Position numbers and translations under genes: made by a program | NCBI GenBank assembly: GCA_946811695.1 | Contig: OX328125.1 | Location: forward strand, 112,084,363-112,148,362 | Direction: 5' to 3' | Origin: Gonocerus acuteangulatus | Lineage: Eukaryota; Arthropoda; Insecta; Hemiptera; Coreidae | DNA: 64,000 bases | Shown: positions 14,803 through 24,250 of the stretch, piece after piece | Layout of the letters: each line of letters starts with the position of its first letter | How positions within the stretch are numbered: position 1 is the stretch's first letter | The notes under the pieces: model-generated | What the model was told of the DNA's origin: nothing | Databases searched by the model: none | What the model saw: the letters and a program-made list of their open reading frames with translations, nothing else

Positions 14803-16519
14803 AGTATAATGCTAGCCCACAATATCATTTCAGACAGAATTGAGAAAAACATTTCATTAGGAATGCCAAAAAAAGTATTTTTTCCTTCCAGTCTCATGAG
14901 AGTAAAGTACTTATGAGACGAATCAATGAATAACATGTTAGCGATATACTCATTTCAATTAAAATCAATTAATTCCTAATCTAGAATGTATAAAAGAATT
15001 ATTACATACTTTGAAACGATTTCCGGATAAGATGAGTGATCCAGAGAGCCAATAATGCACGGCCAAGACTTGACACAAGACGGGTGTGGGAATGGGCAAG
15101 GACCGCTTAAACGGTCAACTTCGTCATATCTCGGCTCCTTGGGCCCAAGACCTCCAAATACTATTTTTTACTATTTTTTGGCATTTTAATACAGGTATAC
15201 CTTCTGTTACATGCCTGCCTGTCAGAAATATTGTCTTAATTTCACTCTAAAAGCAATATATATGCGAAGATAGATTTAGTCTGAGTCCAGTCTTGGTATT
15301 GTAATAAATCTACATTCTTATAAGCAAATGTGTTTTATTTGTTGCGACATTTCTGCTTCAAAATTCAAGCCTTCATCAGGGCAGTAAAGAACAAGGAAGA
15401 CAGAGCTAATGATAATTTATATACAGAAAACATGAAAGGAAAAATATTATACATGGACAAGGATTAATGATACATATGGTTATGAGGTGTATTATAAGTA
15501 GAGCTTAAATTAAAGGTAGATTTAAAACTTTAAACAGGTTACATAGAAATAGATATCAAATTAATAAGTTCATGATGAAAATAGGCTTACCAATGAGAAG
15601 AAGGAGAACTATGACTCACGGATATCGAGGTTTCATGCTTCTAATTTTAAAATAGATTCTAGATCATGAATTATTATAGATTCATTAACTAATAAAATGC
15701 AGAGCTGGATTATTAGAATGGTTACTAGTGGCTCAGCCTTATTAAGTAAATTCATCTTTCAGGCTGCAGTCACTTTCAACTTACGTCATTCCCCTGGGAA
15801 TATAGTTACAAATATAATTAGGACAGTTATACTTGCAATTACAGTAGAATGCTCATTATCCGAACGCCAATTATTCAAATCGACTCCCTAAAGTACGAAC
15901 AGGCAGCAAAAAGAAGATGCCAGTGACGAAACGGTAGACGACAATGCGGTGCCGAAGCGGTGTGCCTTGGCCGCTTAGACTGTTTTTAGGTCTTTGATTT
16001 TTTTTATTGTGGTCTATGTCGTAATGACATTTTTGCTGTTGAACTAAGATAAAGCACGTACCAATATTTTATACCTGATCTAGAGGTGAAGATAAGTATT
16101 TTTTTAGTTTGTATAAATTTTTTCAGTAATGTATTAATTAATTTGTGTTGAAAGTACTTTGGAACATTAATAAATATTTTACATCGTAGTATTATTGTTT
16201 CATTTTTATTACAATCACATGCCCAATTATACAAATTTTCGATTATTTGAAGCTCCCCTGGTCCCATTCGAATAATCGGCATTCTACTGCTTATACAATT
16301 TTACGATACAAATAATAATTTAGTACAGTATTTAAATAATATTTTCAACTATTCAGATTTTTTTTTTTTCAATTTTATCTTTTTTTTTTTTAATTTAAAG
16401 GTGTTGCACCTGTGTGGAGAGGAATGAGGGAGAACAAATTGAAAGGAGTAACTTCCATTTACTTGAAACTGAACACGTCCACGTCTCCCTCAGATTATTA
16501 TTTGTACAGGAATCTTTAG
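170..16519 (+). CDS. ZFR: ZFR/Zn72D-type zinc finger RNA-binding protein, C-terminal DZF part (5'-partial, nine exons)
   Basis: Exons with matching phase and GT..AG borders: 170-272, 4378-4561, 5645-5795, 6735-6829, 9443-9538, 11174-11264, 11477-11595, 12624-12780, 16401-16519 (TAG stop). Together they encode about 370 residues. The first exon is a charged Pro/Gln linker. The rest is a full DZF domain, the nucleotidyltransferase-like fold of ZFR, ILF2, ILF3 and SPNR. Diagnostic segments are [60 protein letters not shown] and [16 protein letters not shown], followed by a basic KRRR motif. In this family the DZF domain mediates dimerisation and lacks nucleotidyltransferase activity; ZFR-type proteins act in the nucleus on RNA splicing and editing. 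The U1-like zinc fingers should lie left of the window. The exon 3/exon 4 junction is ambiguous: donor 5796 with acceptor 6734, or donor 5800 with acceptor 6744. An alternative last exon is annotated separately. The family call is secure; paralogue naming is less so. Confidence 0.9.
445..2860. repeat. Large foldback element with a third arm copy
   Basis: The left arm (about 450-912) is the inverted complement of the right arm (about 2361-2855). Anchors are GGGCTGGATAGGAGGTAAAC at 523-542 and its complement near 2742-2761, and GTTTTCACTTATATCTCGG near 612 with its complement near 2655. A third partial copy, oriented like the right arm, lies at about 1160-1480. A GGGCGTATA MITE sits between them. 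No ORF of note. It occupies most of the first ZFR intron's start. Confidence 0.8.
1599..1850. mobile_element. GGGCGTATATAGGG MITE copy 1
   Basis: Terminal inverted repeats GGGCGTATATAGGG and CCCTATATACGCCC, with G and C runs just inside them. 252 bp, noncoding. A second, split copy is at 20338-21745. Confidence 0.78.
3205..3840 (+). mobile_element. TIR element (GGGTNTCTACTGCAC family), copy 1
   Basis: Starts GGGTATCTACTGCACGAAAA and ends AGTAGTAGACACTCTG. The interior is shared with 6985-7690 (ATTTCAGTTTTGCCAGAGTT, then CTGTTTTTGTACG, then TTTGCATTTCAAGTAAT). Noncoding; lies in a ZFR intron. Confidence 0.7.
4588..4795 (+). mobile_element. SINE family 3, copy 1
   Basis: A tRNA-like head (GGCCGTGAG...GGGTTAGATTCCCACT) is followed by AAAGGCATCAGCCCTATCCT, GGTGGTAACCTAT and a tail GAATGTTAAAATTTAAAT. 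A near-complete minus copy is at 30693-30900. Confidence 0.65.
4985..5420. mobile_element. Foldback MITE, copy 1
   Basis: 5046-5140 (GACTAGAGAACGCTTGGAGA onwards) is the inverted complement of 5270-5358, including the shared AGTATTGATAAATATTAAAC. The ends carry AATCAATAAAAACTGATTATG and its complement. Lies in a ZFR intron. Confidence 0.75.
6985..7690 (+). mobile_element. TIR element (GGGTNTCTACTGCAC family), copy 2
   Basis: CAGGGTGTCTACT at the left and AGTAGACGCCCTG at the right form imperfect terminal inverted repeats. Partial relatives are at about 58150-58340 and 62698-62830. Confidence 0.72.
8561..9055 (+). repeat. 59-bp minisatellite, about 8.4 copies
   Basis: The unit begins CTCTCTGCTCCATGAAACCT, then AGTCCTTAAGAGATTAGAGG, then GAGCTATTGTCTCGATAG. 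The first copies are nearly identical; the later ones (from about 8860) carry a CTCTCATG variant and a short unit. Lies in a ZFR intron. Confidence 0.9.
11660..12333. mobile_element. TIR element with CAGGGTTCCCACCG ends
   Basis: The left end CAGGGTTCCCACCGACAGGG and the right end CGGTGGATACCCAG are imperfect inverted repeats, with repeated CAGGGAAAT motifs inside both ends. 674 bp, noncoding. The CAGGG termini suggest an hAT-like non-autonomous element (inference). Confidence 0.55.
12935..13100 (+). mobile_element. SINE family 3, copy 2 (diverged)
   Basis: Shares the arrangement AACGCTCTATGG, GTTCAATTCTCACTAG, CACCTCTATCCTAGCTGG, GGTGGGTAACCCTAAG with copy 1. Lies in the last long ZFR intron. 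Confidence 0.5.
13523..13975 (+). mobile_element. TIR element (AGGACCTTGGAAGAGAAAG), copy 1
   Basis: The left end ATATCAGGACCTTGGAAGAG and the right end CCTTTCTCCTCCAAGGAAGG form inverted repeats. The interior is shared with 22843-23255 in the opposite orientation. Confidence 0.75.
14210..14256 (+). other. ZFR: Alternative terminal exon of the ZFR-like gene
   Basis: A 47-base T run (14161-14207) followed by AG gives a strong-looking acceptor. The next bases continue the phase of exon 12624-12780, which ends with one leftover base, and encode about 14 residues ([15 protein letters not shown]) to a TAA at 14254-14256. An AATAAA lies at 14268-14273, only 12 bases past the stop. This competes with the downstream exon 16401-16519. 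The T run could instead be the tail of a minus-strand retroposon, so the exon may be fortuitous. Confidence 0.35.
14608..14802 (+). mobile_element. SINE family 1, full-length copy with target duplication
   Basis: A tRNA-like head GGGGTCTCCCGTAGTCTAGT with A box TAGTGGCTAGCGC and B box GGTTCGATTCCC, a body containing CTGCACCCTGGATGTCGGCG, and an end GATGTAGATGCGCCGT plus a 27-base A run. A 9-bp target duplication AGTATAATG lies at 14599-14607 and 14803-14811. The head is too poor a cloverleaf to call a tRNA gene. Confidence 0.85.
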
Positions 16520-17004
16520 TCATAATATTTTCATTTTATTTCTTAGGAGAAACGTGTCAGCATCAGTAATTTTTGCTGTGATTTATAATTTAATTTCTAT
16601 TTTTTTGTTGTGTAAAATTTTCCTGTAAATTTATTTTATATTAATGTTATTTTTGTGGAGAATAGGCTTGGCTCTAAATTTCTATCCTATCTTTGTGAAA
16701 TCTTACCCTTCTCTCGATGTTCTAGAAATGTCTATAGTATATTAACGAGTGAGGTATGTAGTGGATATAGGCGGCTGATTAGCACGACGTCTATAGTAGT
16801 GACTAAGTTTCTTTATTACTTGACACACTCCTTGGATCTATCATCAACTTTACATTATTCAGATTATTTCTGATTTACGAATGATTTTCTGTTAGGCTTC
16901 ACACTTATCACATGGAGTGAATTCACGTTTTTTTGGTATACTTTAAAATATATGTGTTTAAACTATTTTAGGAAACTAACATGAGTGTATTTATTTATAA
17001 GAAC

Positions 17005-17010
17005 AATAAA
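17005..17010 (+). terminator. Candidate poly(A) signal of the ZFR-like gene
   Basis: AATAAA about 490 bases past the TAG at 16517-16519, at the end of an AT-rich stretch with no recognised repeat, consistent with a 3' UTR of about 0.5 kb. Confidence 0.4.
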
Positions 17011-17879
17011 CGGAAGTATTACAGATTAACAGAAACCTCTTGAGTTTTATTTATTTTTTATCTAATTTTAGTAGGTTTGAAACAAGGTTTAATATTAAGT
17101 TGAGGATATTTGTATATATAAATACAAAGTTATTTTCATGAAAATGTATTTATACTAATTTAGGAAGCTTATATGTTGTAGGAGTAAAGTTTTATTTACT
17201 ATCTACAACCTCTAATTGCAAGTGCAATGTCTTATACTTTCTCCATCCTCTTTATTATATTCTCGAGTCTTATCGTTATTTTTCTATTTTAAGCCAGCAA
17301 TAGGTATTAGTAATTTGAATTGTTGGAGCTTTTAGAATCCAGGGTCTAATGTTTTTAATCAACGCTGTTATAGCTTCTTATCGAGTACCTACAATTAAAA
17401 TATTAAACTATACGTCATTTATTACATATGATCTCTATATGAATGAATTGAGGTTTCCTACCTTATGTTACTATATTTTTAGGAAATATTTCTCATTATA
17501 CTTATAAATAATCACTTATAACCTTAATTAATTAGAAAATTTATTAATTATATGAGCTCCTCCTCCTATTCCCTATCCAATAAAATAATAGTTATGAACA
17601 TACTCTTGATTTTTCTATTCAAATCCCAAGCAATTATTTCCATAAGAACATTATTTTTTATAATTTAGCTACTGGTTTGATGGCAACTCATGGTCCATTG
17701 CTGAATGTTTGAAGACTTCATGACATTGCTCCAAGAATTCTCTCTTAATGTGATTATAGGTCAATTAAGTATTAAGTAAGACCGATTTTTTAATTTTTTT
17801 TTTATTCAAATAGAATTACAATTGTACATTGTCAACTTGAAAATAACTTCCTTCCGAAGCCACACAGCGCTGGAGACGG

Positions 17880-18020
17880 TTCTTCCACTCCAGAGTGGGC
17901 ATAATCACAGGCATTCAAGATATGATTACGATTATAATCACAGGCCATGGAGATATTATTATTTATGTTTTTGTATGTATGTATGTAATCATATCTTAAA
18001 TGCCTGTGATTGTAAGCATA
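17880..18020. repeat. GGGCATAAT-ended palindromic element, small copy
   Basis: The left part AGTGGGCATAATCACAGGCA, then TTCAAGATATGATTACGATT, pairs with AATCATATCTTAAATGCCTG near 17990-18010. It shares these words with 50045-50110 and 52640-52700. Confidence 0.6.
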
Positions 18021-19730
18021 AAGGCCTTCCGCTTCATGTTTCATCTTCAGTCGACTATCTTCCTTCTTAAAATTCCTTAACTCTTTAACACACAGAGGGA
18101 CATATTTGTCCCACTTAAATCCTCTGCCTGTGCAAGATTGTGAAAGGGCTCAGAAATTAGCAAGATCTATCAGAGGGACATATATGTCCCAACCTATTAC
18201 TTGGAACCATATTTGTTTCAATACAATAAGTACAGATAGGCAGGTGTTTTTCAATGGCCTAAAATAAATAAAAAAGAACAAAAAAGACGGTTTTATAAAA
18301 AAAAAGTTTTGTGCGTTAAACCACCGAAAAAGCTTGGCTCTTGAAAAAACACTAACTCTGTAGGTCTGCTGAAGTTTAGCAAGAGTTTCTGTTGTATAGT
18401 GCCCAAGTCTGAAGCAAAACCTGATAGTACACCGTTGCTCCAAATTGATGTCTCTCATTTTTAGAACTCAATAGAAAAAACTGTTTCACAAAATAAATCG
18501 CTAAGGCCAACCAAATGGCTTGACCGAGTACAACCCCGTATTGAAGGCAGATCCAAGCCCTGCGCCTCCAGTGTTGCCAGTCTCATCAATTAATTTACAC
18601 ACCTCGTATGTAATTTCATTTCCCACTAGGGGTGGTGGCTTTTCTTCGTGTTGACTATTTTTCGATGTAGAATCACCAGAAATAAAACGGACCAAATCGG
18701 TGACCCCACCACTGTATAATCCCCTTGTTAGAATATTTGAGGTGTACTTTGGAAGGGTGGTTTCACCTCTTAAATGTGCGATTGGGCCGATATAAACAAA
18801 TACTTATCGATTATTTTCACGTGTTAAATAAATATACAAAGTTTCATAAAAATCGGCTCTGGACACTTGGGGATGTTCCCTTGTCAAAGAGAGGCTGTGT
18901 GTGTAATTAATGTTATGTTCATATTTTATTTTCCTCTGCCCAATAATAAAATTAACATTTGACAACTGATCCACAATTGCATTCTAGACTTATGGCAATT
19001 ATGGATAAAACTAATCTGGGACAACTTTATTTTTATTATACCCTTTCTCATATATTGTTGTGCCCTTTACCACATCTACTGGTAAGATGAGCAACAAATA
19101 TCAGTAAACTTGGTAGAATATTTTATTTACAGTAGACTCCCTTATCCGGTGATCTCCCGAGAGGAATGAGGGAAGGATCTCCAAACTCACCAGAGTTAGA
19201 CCGGCTGGAGGGTTCCTAGAAAACCTTCCCTTCCTAGCTAACCAAACATTTGTTTCACGGTATTTCATTGAATGGAAGTCAAAGAAGGCATGTATGTTTC
19301 GTTTTAGAGGCAGGAACTTGTGTTTCTACTAAGGCACCTGGGGCTGGAACGTCTGATTTTCCATGTAACTAGTTTTTGATATTTTAATAATATATGAGTA
19401 CATATGATGGGTTGAGAAGCCAAGGGGTACAAGTGACGTTATAATCATTTTGAGATATTACTGTTCAAAGTTAAATCGTTTTTGTAAATTCCCTGATTCC
19501 TAAGCCTGTATAATGTTTAAATTATGTTTCTACTATGCATCAATTGAATTTTCAGTAATATAGTTAAAAAAAAAAAATAATTGTGAATGTCTATTATCAA
19601 TTTATAATTATAACATGCATCACTTGTACCCCTTGGCCTCCAAAGCCAAACAATATTGATATTTATTGTCAGGATAATTTTTAAGTATGGCTCAATAAAA
19701 CAGTATGGAATGGCAGACAACAAGTATATC

Positions 19731-19905
19731 GGGTCTCACCATGGTCTAGTCGTTAACGCCTTAGATTCTCATGCGGGAGATGAGGGTTCGAGTCCCTCTG
19801 GCGGCAGGAATTTTTCTCAAGCCCATTGAGAAGGTTCCTTGCCTTATCCTCATGAATGTTGGCGCTAAAGGCCCAGATGTCGGTGCGCCAAGAAAAAATA
19901 AAATA
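19731..19905 (+). mobile_element. SINE family 1, diverged copy
   Basis: GGGTCTCACCATGGTCTAGT, B box GGTTCGAGTCCC, GGCGGCAGGAATTTTTCTC, GCCCAGATGTCGGTGCGCC, then an A-rich tail. Confidence 0.75.
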
Positions 19906-20337
19906 AAGTGTGTTGTACAATTAAAGCGGTTTTGCTCAAATTATTCAGTCATTGTCCAAAATAAAGCCTCTTTCTTCTTCCAAAGCTTCATGGTCATCAT
20001 GAAGTGGCTCAGCCTCTGCAACTCTTCTACATGGCTGTTGTCCATCTTGATTAACACGTAATGTATTGTAGGAACTATTGGAAGAATAAATAGGAGCAAC
20101 TCTCGCAAGTCCTTGTGTTTTTAACAATATACAGCCAGAACTTAACAGTGTGCTGGTTTTGGTTTTTGCCTCCTACATCGTCACTATACATGGTTAATTT
20201 TTTAACTGTCGCTGAAATAGTATTGATAAAATTCAGCAAACCAGACAGTATGTCTTCACAACCTCTATTGGCCTGACCCTCATACCACATGTACATTGCC
20301 AGTCCCTAGGTTGTGTACACAGAAGTTGTAAATCAAT

Positions 20338-21745
20338 GGGCGCGAATAAGGGGGGGCTGCAGCCCCCCCCCCCTCCCCGAAATTTTGAGTTGGTGGTAAA
20401 AATGAGTCATAAAACCCTTAAAAATAAATTAAATAAGATCACTTAGTTTATAAAAAATAATATTTTATTTTAGATGTAATAGCGTTTTAGTTGCCTAAAC
20501 TATTCGAAGTTCTAAATTTTAAAAAATGAAAAAAAATGTATTCTTATTCCGGGACACAAGTCCCATAGGAATAATTTTGAATTTACAAAATAATAAAGAA
20601 TTTAATATATAAACTTATAAATACTACCAGTATATAATGCACAGCTTCTATATAAACTAGGGATTGGGTAAAACTTGCAGGGATAGAAAGTGGTGGAAGA
20701 GTCGGGATTTAAAGGTTTCTAGGTTGGTAGAATGGCGGGCAAACAGAGGTAAGGAATTCCATAGCGAGGTGGCATGGTGGACGAATGATTTTTCGAATAT
20801 TGCTGTTCGGTGGGAAGGAATATAAAGATCGGAAGGACGAGATCGGGTGTTAAGGGAGTGAACAGAGGATTTAAATTTAAGGAGTTGAAAAATATAAGAA
20901 GGTCTTCGGGATTGAATTACTTGGTAAAGGACTGAGCCGAGGAAGTACTGACGACAATAAAGAGGGAATAGCCAATTTAGCTCCTGGTAGAAATGTGATA
21001 TGTGGGAGTCTCTGGGGATCCAGAGGATAAAACCAATGAAACAGTTCATGAGGCATTTGAGTTTTGCCTCTAGATCGCCAGAAAGGCTACCATACACCAA
21101 ACAACCATAGTCAAACTGGGGGAATAATAGGGAGGTTACAAGGAGTTCAGGGGTCTCTGATGGCGGGAGAGGTTGAGCTGTCTCAGGATAAATATAGATG
21201 GACCGGAAATATGATTTTTCCAGGAAAGATTTCGATCAAATATGATTCCAAGATTTTTAACTGATTTACAATATTTTATAGGGCTGCTGTTGAGATAAAG
21301 GGCTGGAAAAGGCAGGTGGATCTTATGAGGGATTGGTAGCCTAAAACAATGGCTTTGGATTTATCTGGATTCAGGGAAAGCTTATTAGCTGCGGCCCAAG
21401 CATTGATGTTATTGAGATCTACTTGCAGCTTGTCTACAGCATCTCGTAGCAAAGAGGGCTTAAAGGATAGGTAGACCTGTGTATAATCAGCATAAAGATG
21501 GAACTTGGAATGAAATATGGAAAGAGGAAGATCATTGATGTAAACAGAAAATAGAGTTGGAGATAACGAGGAGCCTTGGGGTACACCACGGGAAAGAGGA
21601 AGAGGGCTAGAGGGATTGCTGTCAGGCATGACCACGTATTGAGATCGATTGGAACCAGCTAATGGTTTTAGTATTTTGGCTAATGGTCTGAATTTTAGTA
21701 TTCCATACCTCGGAAATGGTCCCAGCCCCCTCCCACCGAAAGGCA
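20338..21745. mobile_element. MITE copy 2 (GGGCGTATA family), split by a LINE
   Basis: 20338-20525 and about 21688-21745 together match the intact copy at 1599-1850: a G/C-run terminus with CTGCAGCCCC, the shared interior CATAAAACCCTTAAAAATAAA and ATAAGATCACTTAGTT, and the other end TTAGTATTCCATAC...GGTC...CAGCCCCC. The intervening 1.16 kb is the LINE. Confidence 0.7.
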
Positions 21746-21785
21746 TCGTGAATAATAAGCATTTGAGCAAGTCAAAACAGGTCAT
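20640..21785 (-). pseudogene. Non-LTR retrotransposon (Jockey/CR1-group-like) reverse transcriptase 3' end
   Basis: The minus strand from 21785 reads RGVPQGSSLSPTLFSVYIND, then HLYADYTQVYLSF, where the catalytic YADD box has become YADY, and NKLSLNPDKSKAIVLG. After a frameshift near 21100-21280 it continues as a typical C-terminal LINE tail (HATSLWNSLPLFARHSTN, LETFKSRLFHHFLS) with its stop at 20657. It is 5'-truncated and nested in a MITE copy (20338-21745). Inactive. Confidence 0.8.
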
Positions 21786-22842
21786 TATTGTTGGAAATTA
21801 TAAAGATCAAATGTTAAAACTGTGTTCAAATACTTCTTTAAATACCCGGCCATTTACCTTACAAAACAATTAAAATAGTGTTGCCCTAAACAGATTTAAC
21901 TGGAAGTAATAGTAAATGATGCAACAACATTCACAACTTGAAAGCCATAAAGTTTGGTGTACAAGGGATACAAGTCTCACTTGTATCCCTTGGCTTCCTA
22001 ACAAATCTGCTAATTTTTGAAGTAGTTGATTTTGTTTCCTCTATTTCTCACCAAATACCAGACATTTACTTATATCCCTTTGCGACCAACATTTCGTGTG
22101 TATTAACTATCCAGAACTGCACTTAACTCGATTTTTTTAAAAATGTCACTTGTACCCCTTGGCTTCTCAACCCGTCATATGTGATTTGTTGGTACTTAAA
22201 TATTTTTTATTTAGTTAACCTGTCAACATATTTTTATTCCTTGAAACTTTTACATGCATATGGACTTGTAAATAATACACCAGCAAGCATTTACATATTT
22301 TGAATTTATTTTATAATTCGGTACCTTAATTTCATCTAAAAATGCAATATTAAAATTGATACATATTGCTATATCCTCAAATACATAAGTGACCGCTTCT
22401 AACTGAATTCTCTAATCCGTCTGTATCCCGGTCCCGATGATGCAGGATTAGGCAGAGTCTACTGTATTACATTTTATTCCTGACAACATAACTGCATTTG
22501 CCTATTTTTATCCACTATGTGATATATTAGCCCTTCAAGCGCACAAAGCTACCACAGTGACTTGAGCCTGACTGCGCCATGGTGCACCTAGCCACTGTAA
22601 TGGCTCGAGTTTGCCTTATCCCAGGTGCGCGAACCCACCATCGTGGCTTGGTCATTTCCTGACGACTTGGTCGCCGAGTAGAGAGGCAAGTATTGAGATA
22701 AGAAAACTAATAGTTACTTTTAGTTCTAGTAGATAGTGTGTGACTCATTAGATTAGATATAGATTTGTTTTAAATGAATTAAGTTAATCTTAATCCACGT
22801 TATCTTAGCCATTGGGAAATTCTTATCGAAAAAAAGTCTTAC

Positions 22843-23255
22843 ATATCAGGACCTTGGAAGAGAAAGAGCTAATCACAAAATCCGGATGTTGCGAAATCGA
22901 AGTCTAAGTTCAAGAATTCAGAATAGCAAGGGCGAATGTTTTACTCTGAGGAATGCTGATTCACCAACCTGATTGAAAAAGTGAGCAATCAAAATTCAAT
23001 ATTTTAATTTTAATTTATACAAGTGATTTATGGGTAACAAAATGCTAGGAGTTTCAGACCCGGGATTCGCCCTTGACATTGAATTTTTCATAGATGATGG
23101 TGCTATTCCCTTTAACTTAAAACTGTGAGAGAACTAAAGGCGAACCAGAGAAACAAGGCAAAGCATCATGTTACTATCTTTCTCAAACAGAAAAAAATAT
23201 TTAAAAAAAAAATCGATTTTTGAGATTAGCCCTTTCTCTTCCAAGGTCCTTATAT
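22843..23255 (-). mobile_element. TIR element (AGGACCTTGGAAGAGAAAG), copy 2
   Basis: Same termini (ATATCAGGACCTTGGAAGAG; CTTTCTCTTCCAAGGTCC), interior inverted relative to copy 1. It ends about 110 bp from the EXOSC7 stop codon. Confidence 0.75.
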
Positions 23256-23364
23256 GCAACCAGAATTAGTGTTTTGGCTAGATATTTTAATGATGACATG
23301 AGGATAATAACACATATAAACATCTTTAGAATTTATTAAATTAAAAAACCTTACAATTTATTCA

Positions 23365-24222
23365 TCAACTCAAAAAACCATGTATTTCCCGGTTGCTAAG
23401 TTTCTGTTCCTTTCTCAAAGCTGCAAGTAATTCTGTGTGAACTGCTTTACCGATGTCGCTTGCCTCTGAAATGAGCTTCCTAAACGTAGAGGGTTGGACA
23501 CTACCAGATCTGACTTTAAAAGTAGACATAATCTTCCCAGATTCAGTGACTGCTAATATACAGGTAAACGAAGAACACTGTTCTTCATTCCGAGTAGTGT
23601 CGACCAGGACACTGTCACCAACCTTGGAAAGGGTGATCAAGCAGGGGATATTTGATACGTCAGGAGTCCAAGTATCGAATGGATCATCGGTTATTTGTAA
23701 CTCCCTTTCCCCTTCGTCTTCCTCAGCTGCTACCATGTTAGGGATTGCCGAAGTCGCTAAAGCAGCCTTCACAGCAAAAGATATTGCATCGTATATGTTT
23801 CCGTTAAACGAGAGGACAGATATATCTACATCGACGACCCAGGCCTTCACATGCGGTGCGATGCAGAAAGACTCGAGTCTAACGCTCTCATAGGCTTTAT
23901 TCACAATGGTAGAAATTTCTTCGGACATCTGCTCTCCTCGTCGGCCTTCGAATCTCGGCGATGCAGTTGCAGACAAATCCACATGTATTTGAAGCTTGCC
24001 TTCGTTCGGTTTGTCCCAAGACGGCACAAATGTGTTTGCTTTGACACAAGCTATTACATCAGTATTGCCGAGAGAAATTCGTGCAGAGCCCATTGCACTT
24101 GGTATAACTCCAGTCTCTATTTCTATAGGGCGATATTGGCTCTGCCTCCGTCCATCATCTCTAACATTGTCTTCTGCTCCATGAATTATATAAGTCTCCT
24201 CTTCTCGACTCAGCCGAACCAT
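23365..24222 (-). CDS. EXOSC7: Exosome complex component EXOSC7 (Rrp42)
   Basis: An intact 285-residue protein encoded in one exon. EXOSC7/Rrp42 is one of six RNase PH-fold subunits of the nuclear and cytoplasmic RNA exosome ring; in animals the ring is structural and catalysis comes from DIS3 and EXOSC10. The N-terminus has the family pattern LSREEETYIIHG, then DDGR, GSARISLGNTD, a PNEGKLQIHVD segment, FEGRRG, and the second half motifs NIYDAISFAVKAAL and PCLITLSKVG. Length matches the usual 285-295 residues. I start at ATG 24222 because the alignment to the family starts there and its context is good. The ORF stays open upstream only through bases that look like an intron acceptor (AG at 24237-24236 after a pyrimidine tract), so a 5' UTR exon is likely. 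AATAAA motifs lie at 23362-23357 and 23337-23332 on the minus strand, directly after the stop. The acceptor argues against a retrocopy. Confidence 0.93.
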   Translation of the reverse strand: MVRLSREEETYIIHGAEDNVRDDGRRQSQYRPIEIETGVIPSAMGSARISLGNTDVIACVKANTFVPSWDKPNEGKLQIHVDLSATASPRFEGRRGEQMSEEISTIVNKAYESVRLESFCIAPHVKAWVVDVDISVLSFNGNIYDAISFAVKAALATSAIPNMVAAEEDEGERELQITDDPFDTWTPDVSNIPCLITLSKVGDSVLVDTTRNEEQCSSFTCILAVTESGKIMSTFKVRSGSVQPSTFRKLISEASDIGKAVHTELLAALRKEQKLSNREIHGFLS

Positions 24223-24250
24223 CCTCCTATTTGGACTGAAACAAATAATA
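24223..24250 (-). other. EXOSC7: 5' UTR splice acceptor of EXOSC7
   Basis: On the minus strand a T-rich tract ends in TTTCAG at 24241-24236, and the exon then runs 13 bases to the ATG at 24222. This suggests a noncoding first exon to the right; I could not locate it. A 20-base poly-A and repeat-like DNA follow at about 24329-24350. Confidence 0.5.

Larger units (their letters stand above)
16520..22842. other. Intergenic region between ZFR and EXOSC7
   Basis: After the ZFR 3' UTR there is AT-rich DNA with no supported gene. It holds the small GGGCATAAT element, a SINE, a MITE split by a LINE, and otherwise unassigned sequence (for example 18100-19700 and 21750-22840). A minus-strand open stretch at 18501-18695 has no recognisable similarity. 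Confidence 0.6.

Noticed and set aside
16004..16282. 92-codon minus-strand ORF in the last ZFR intron
   Set aside because: No family resemblance and no splice or poly(A) context of its own; probably chance or an old element.
18501..18695. 64-codon minus-strand ORF
   Set aside because: Ordinary-looking composition, but no similarity, no splice context and a repeat-rich setting.
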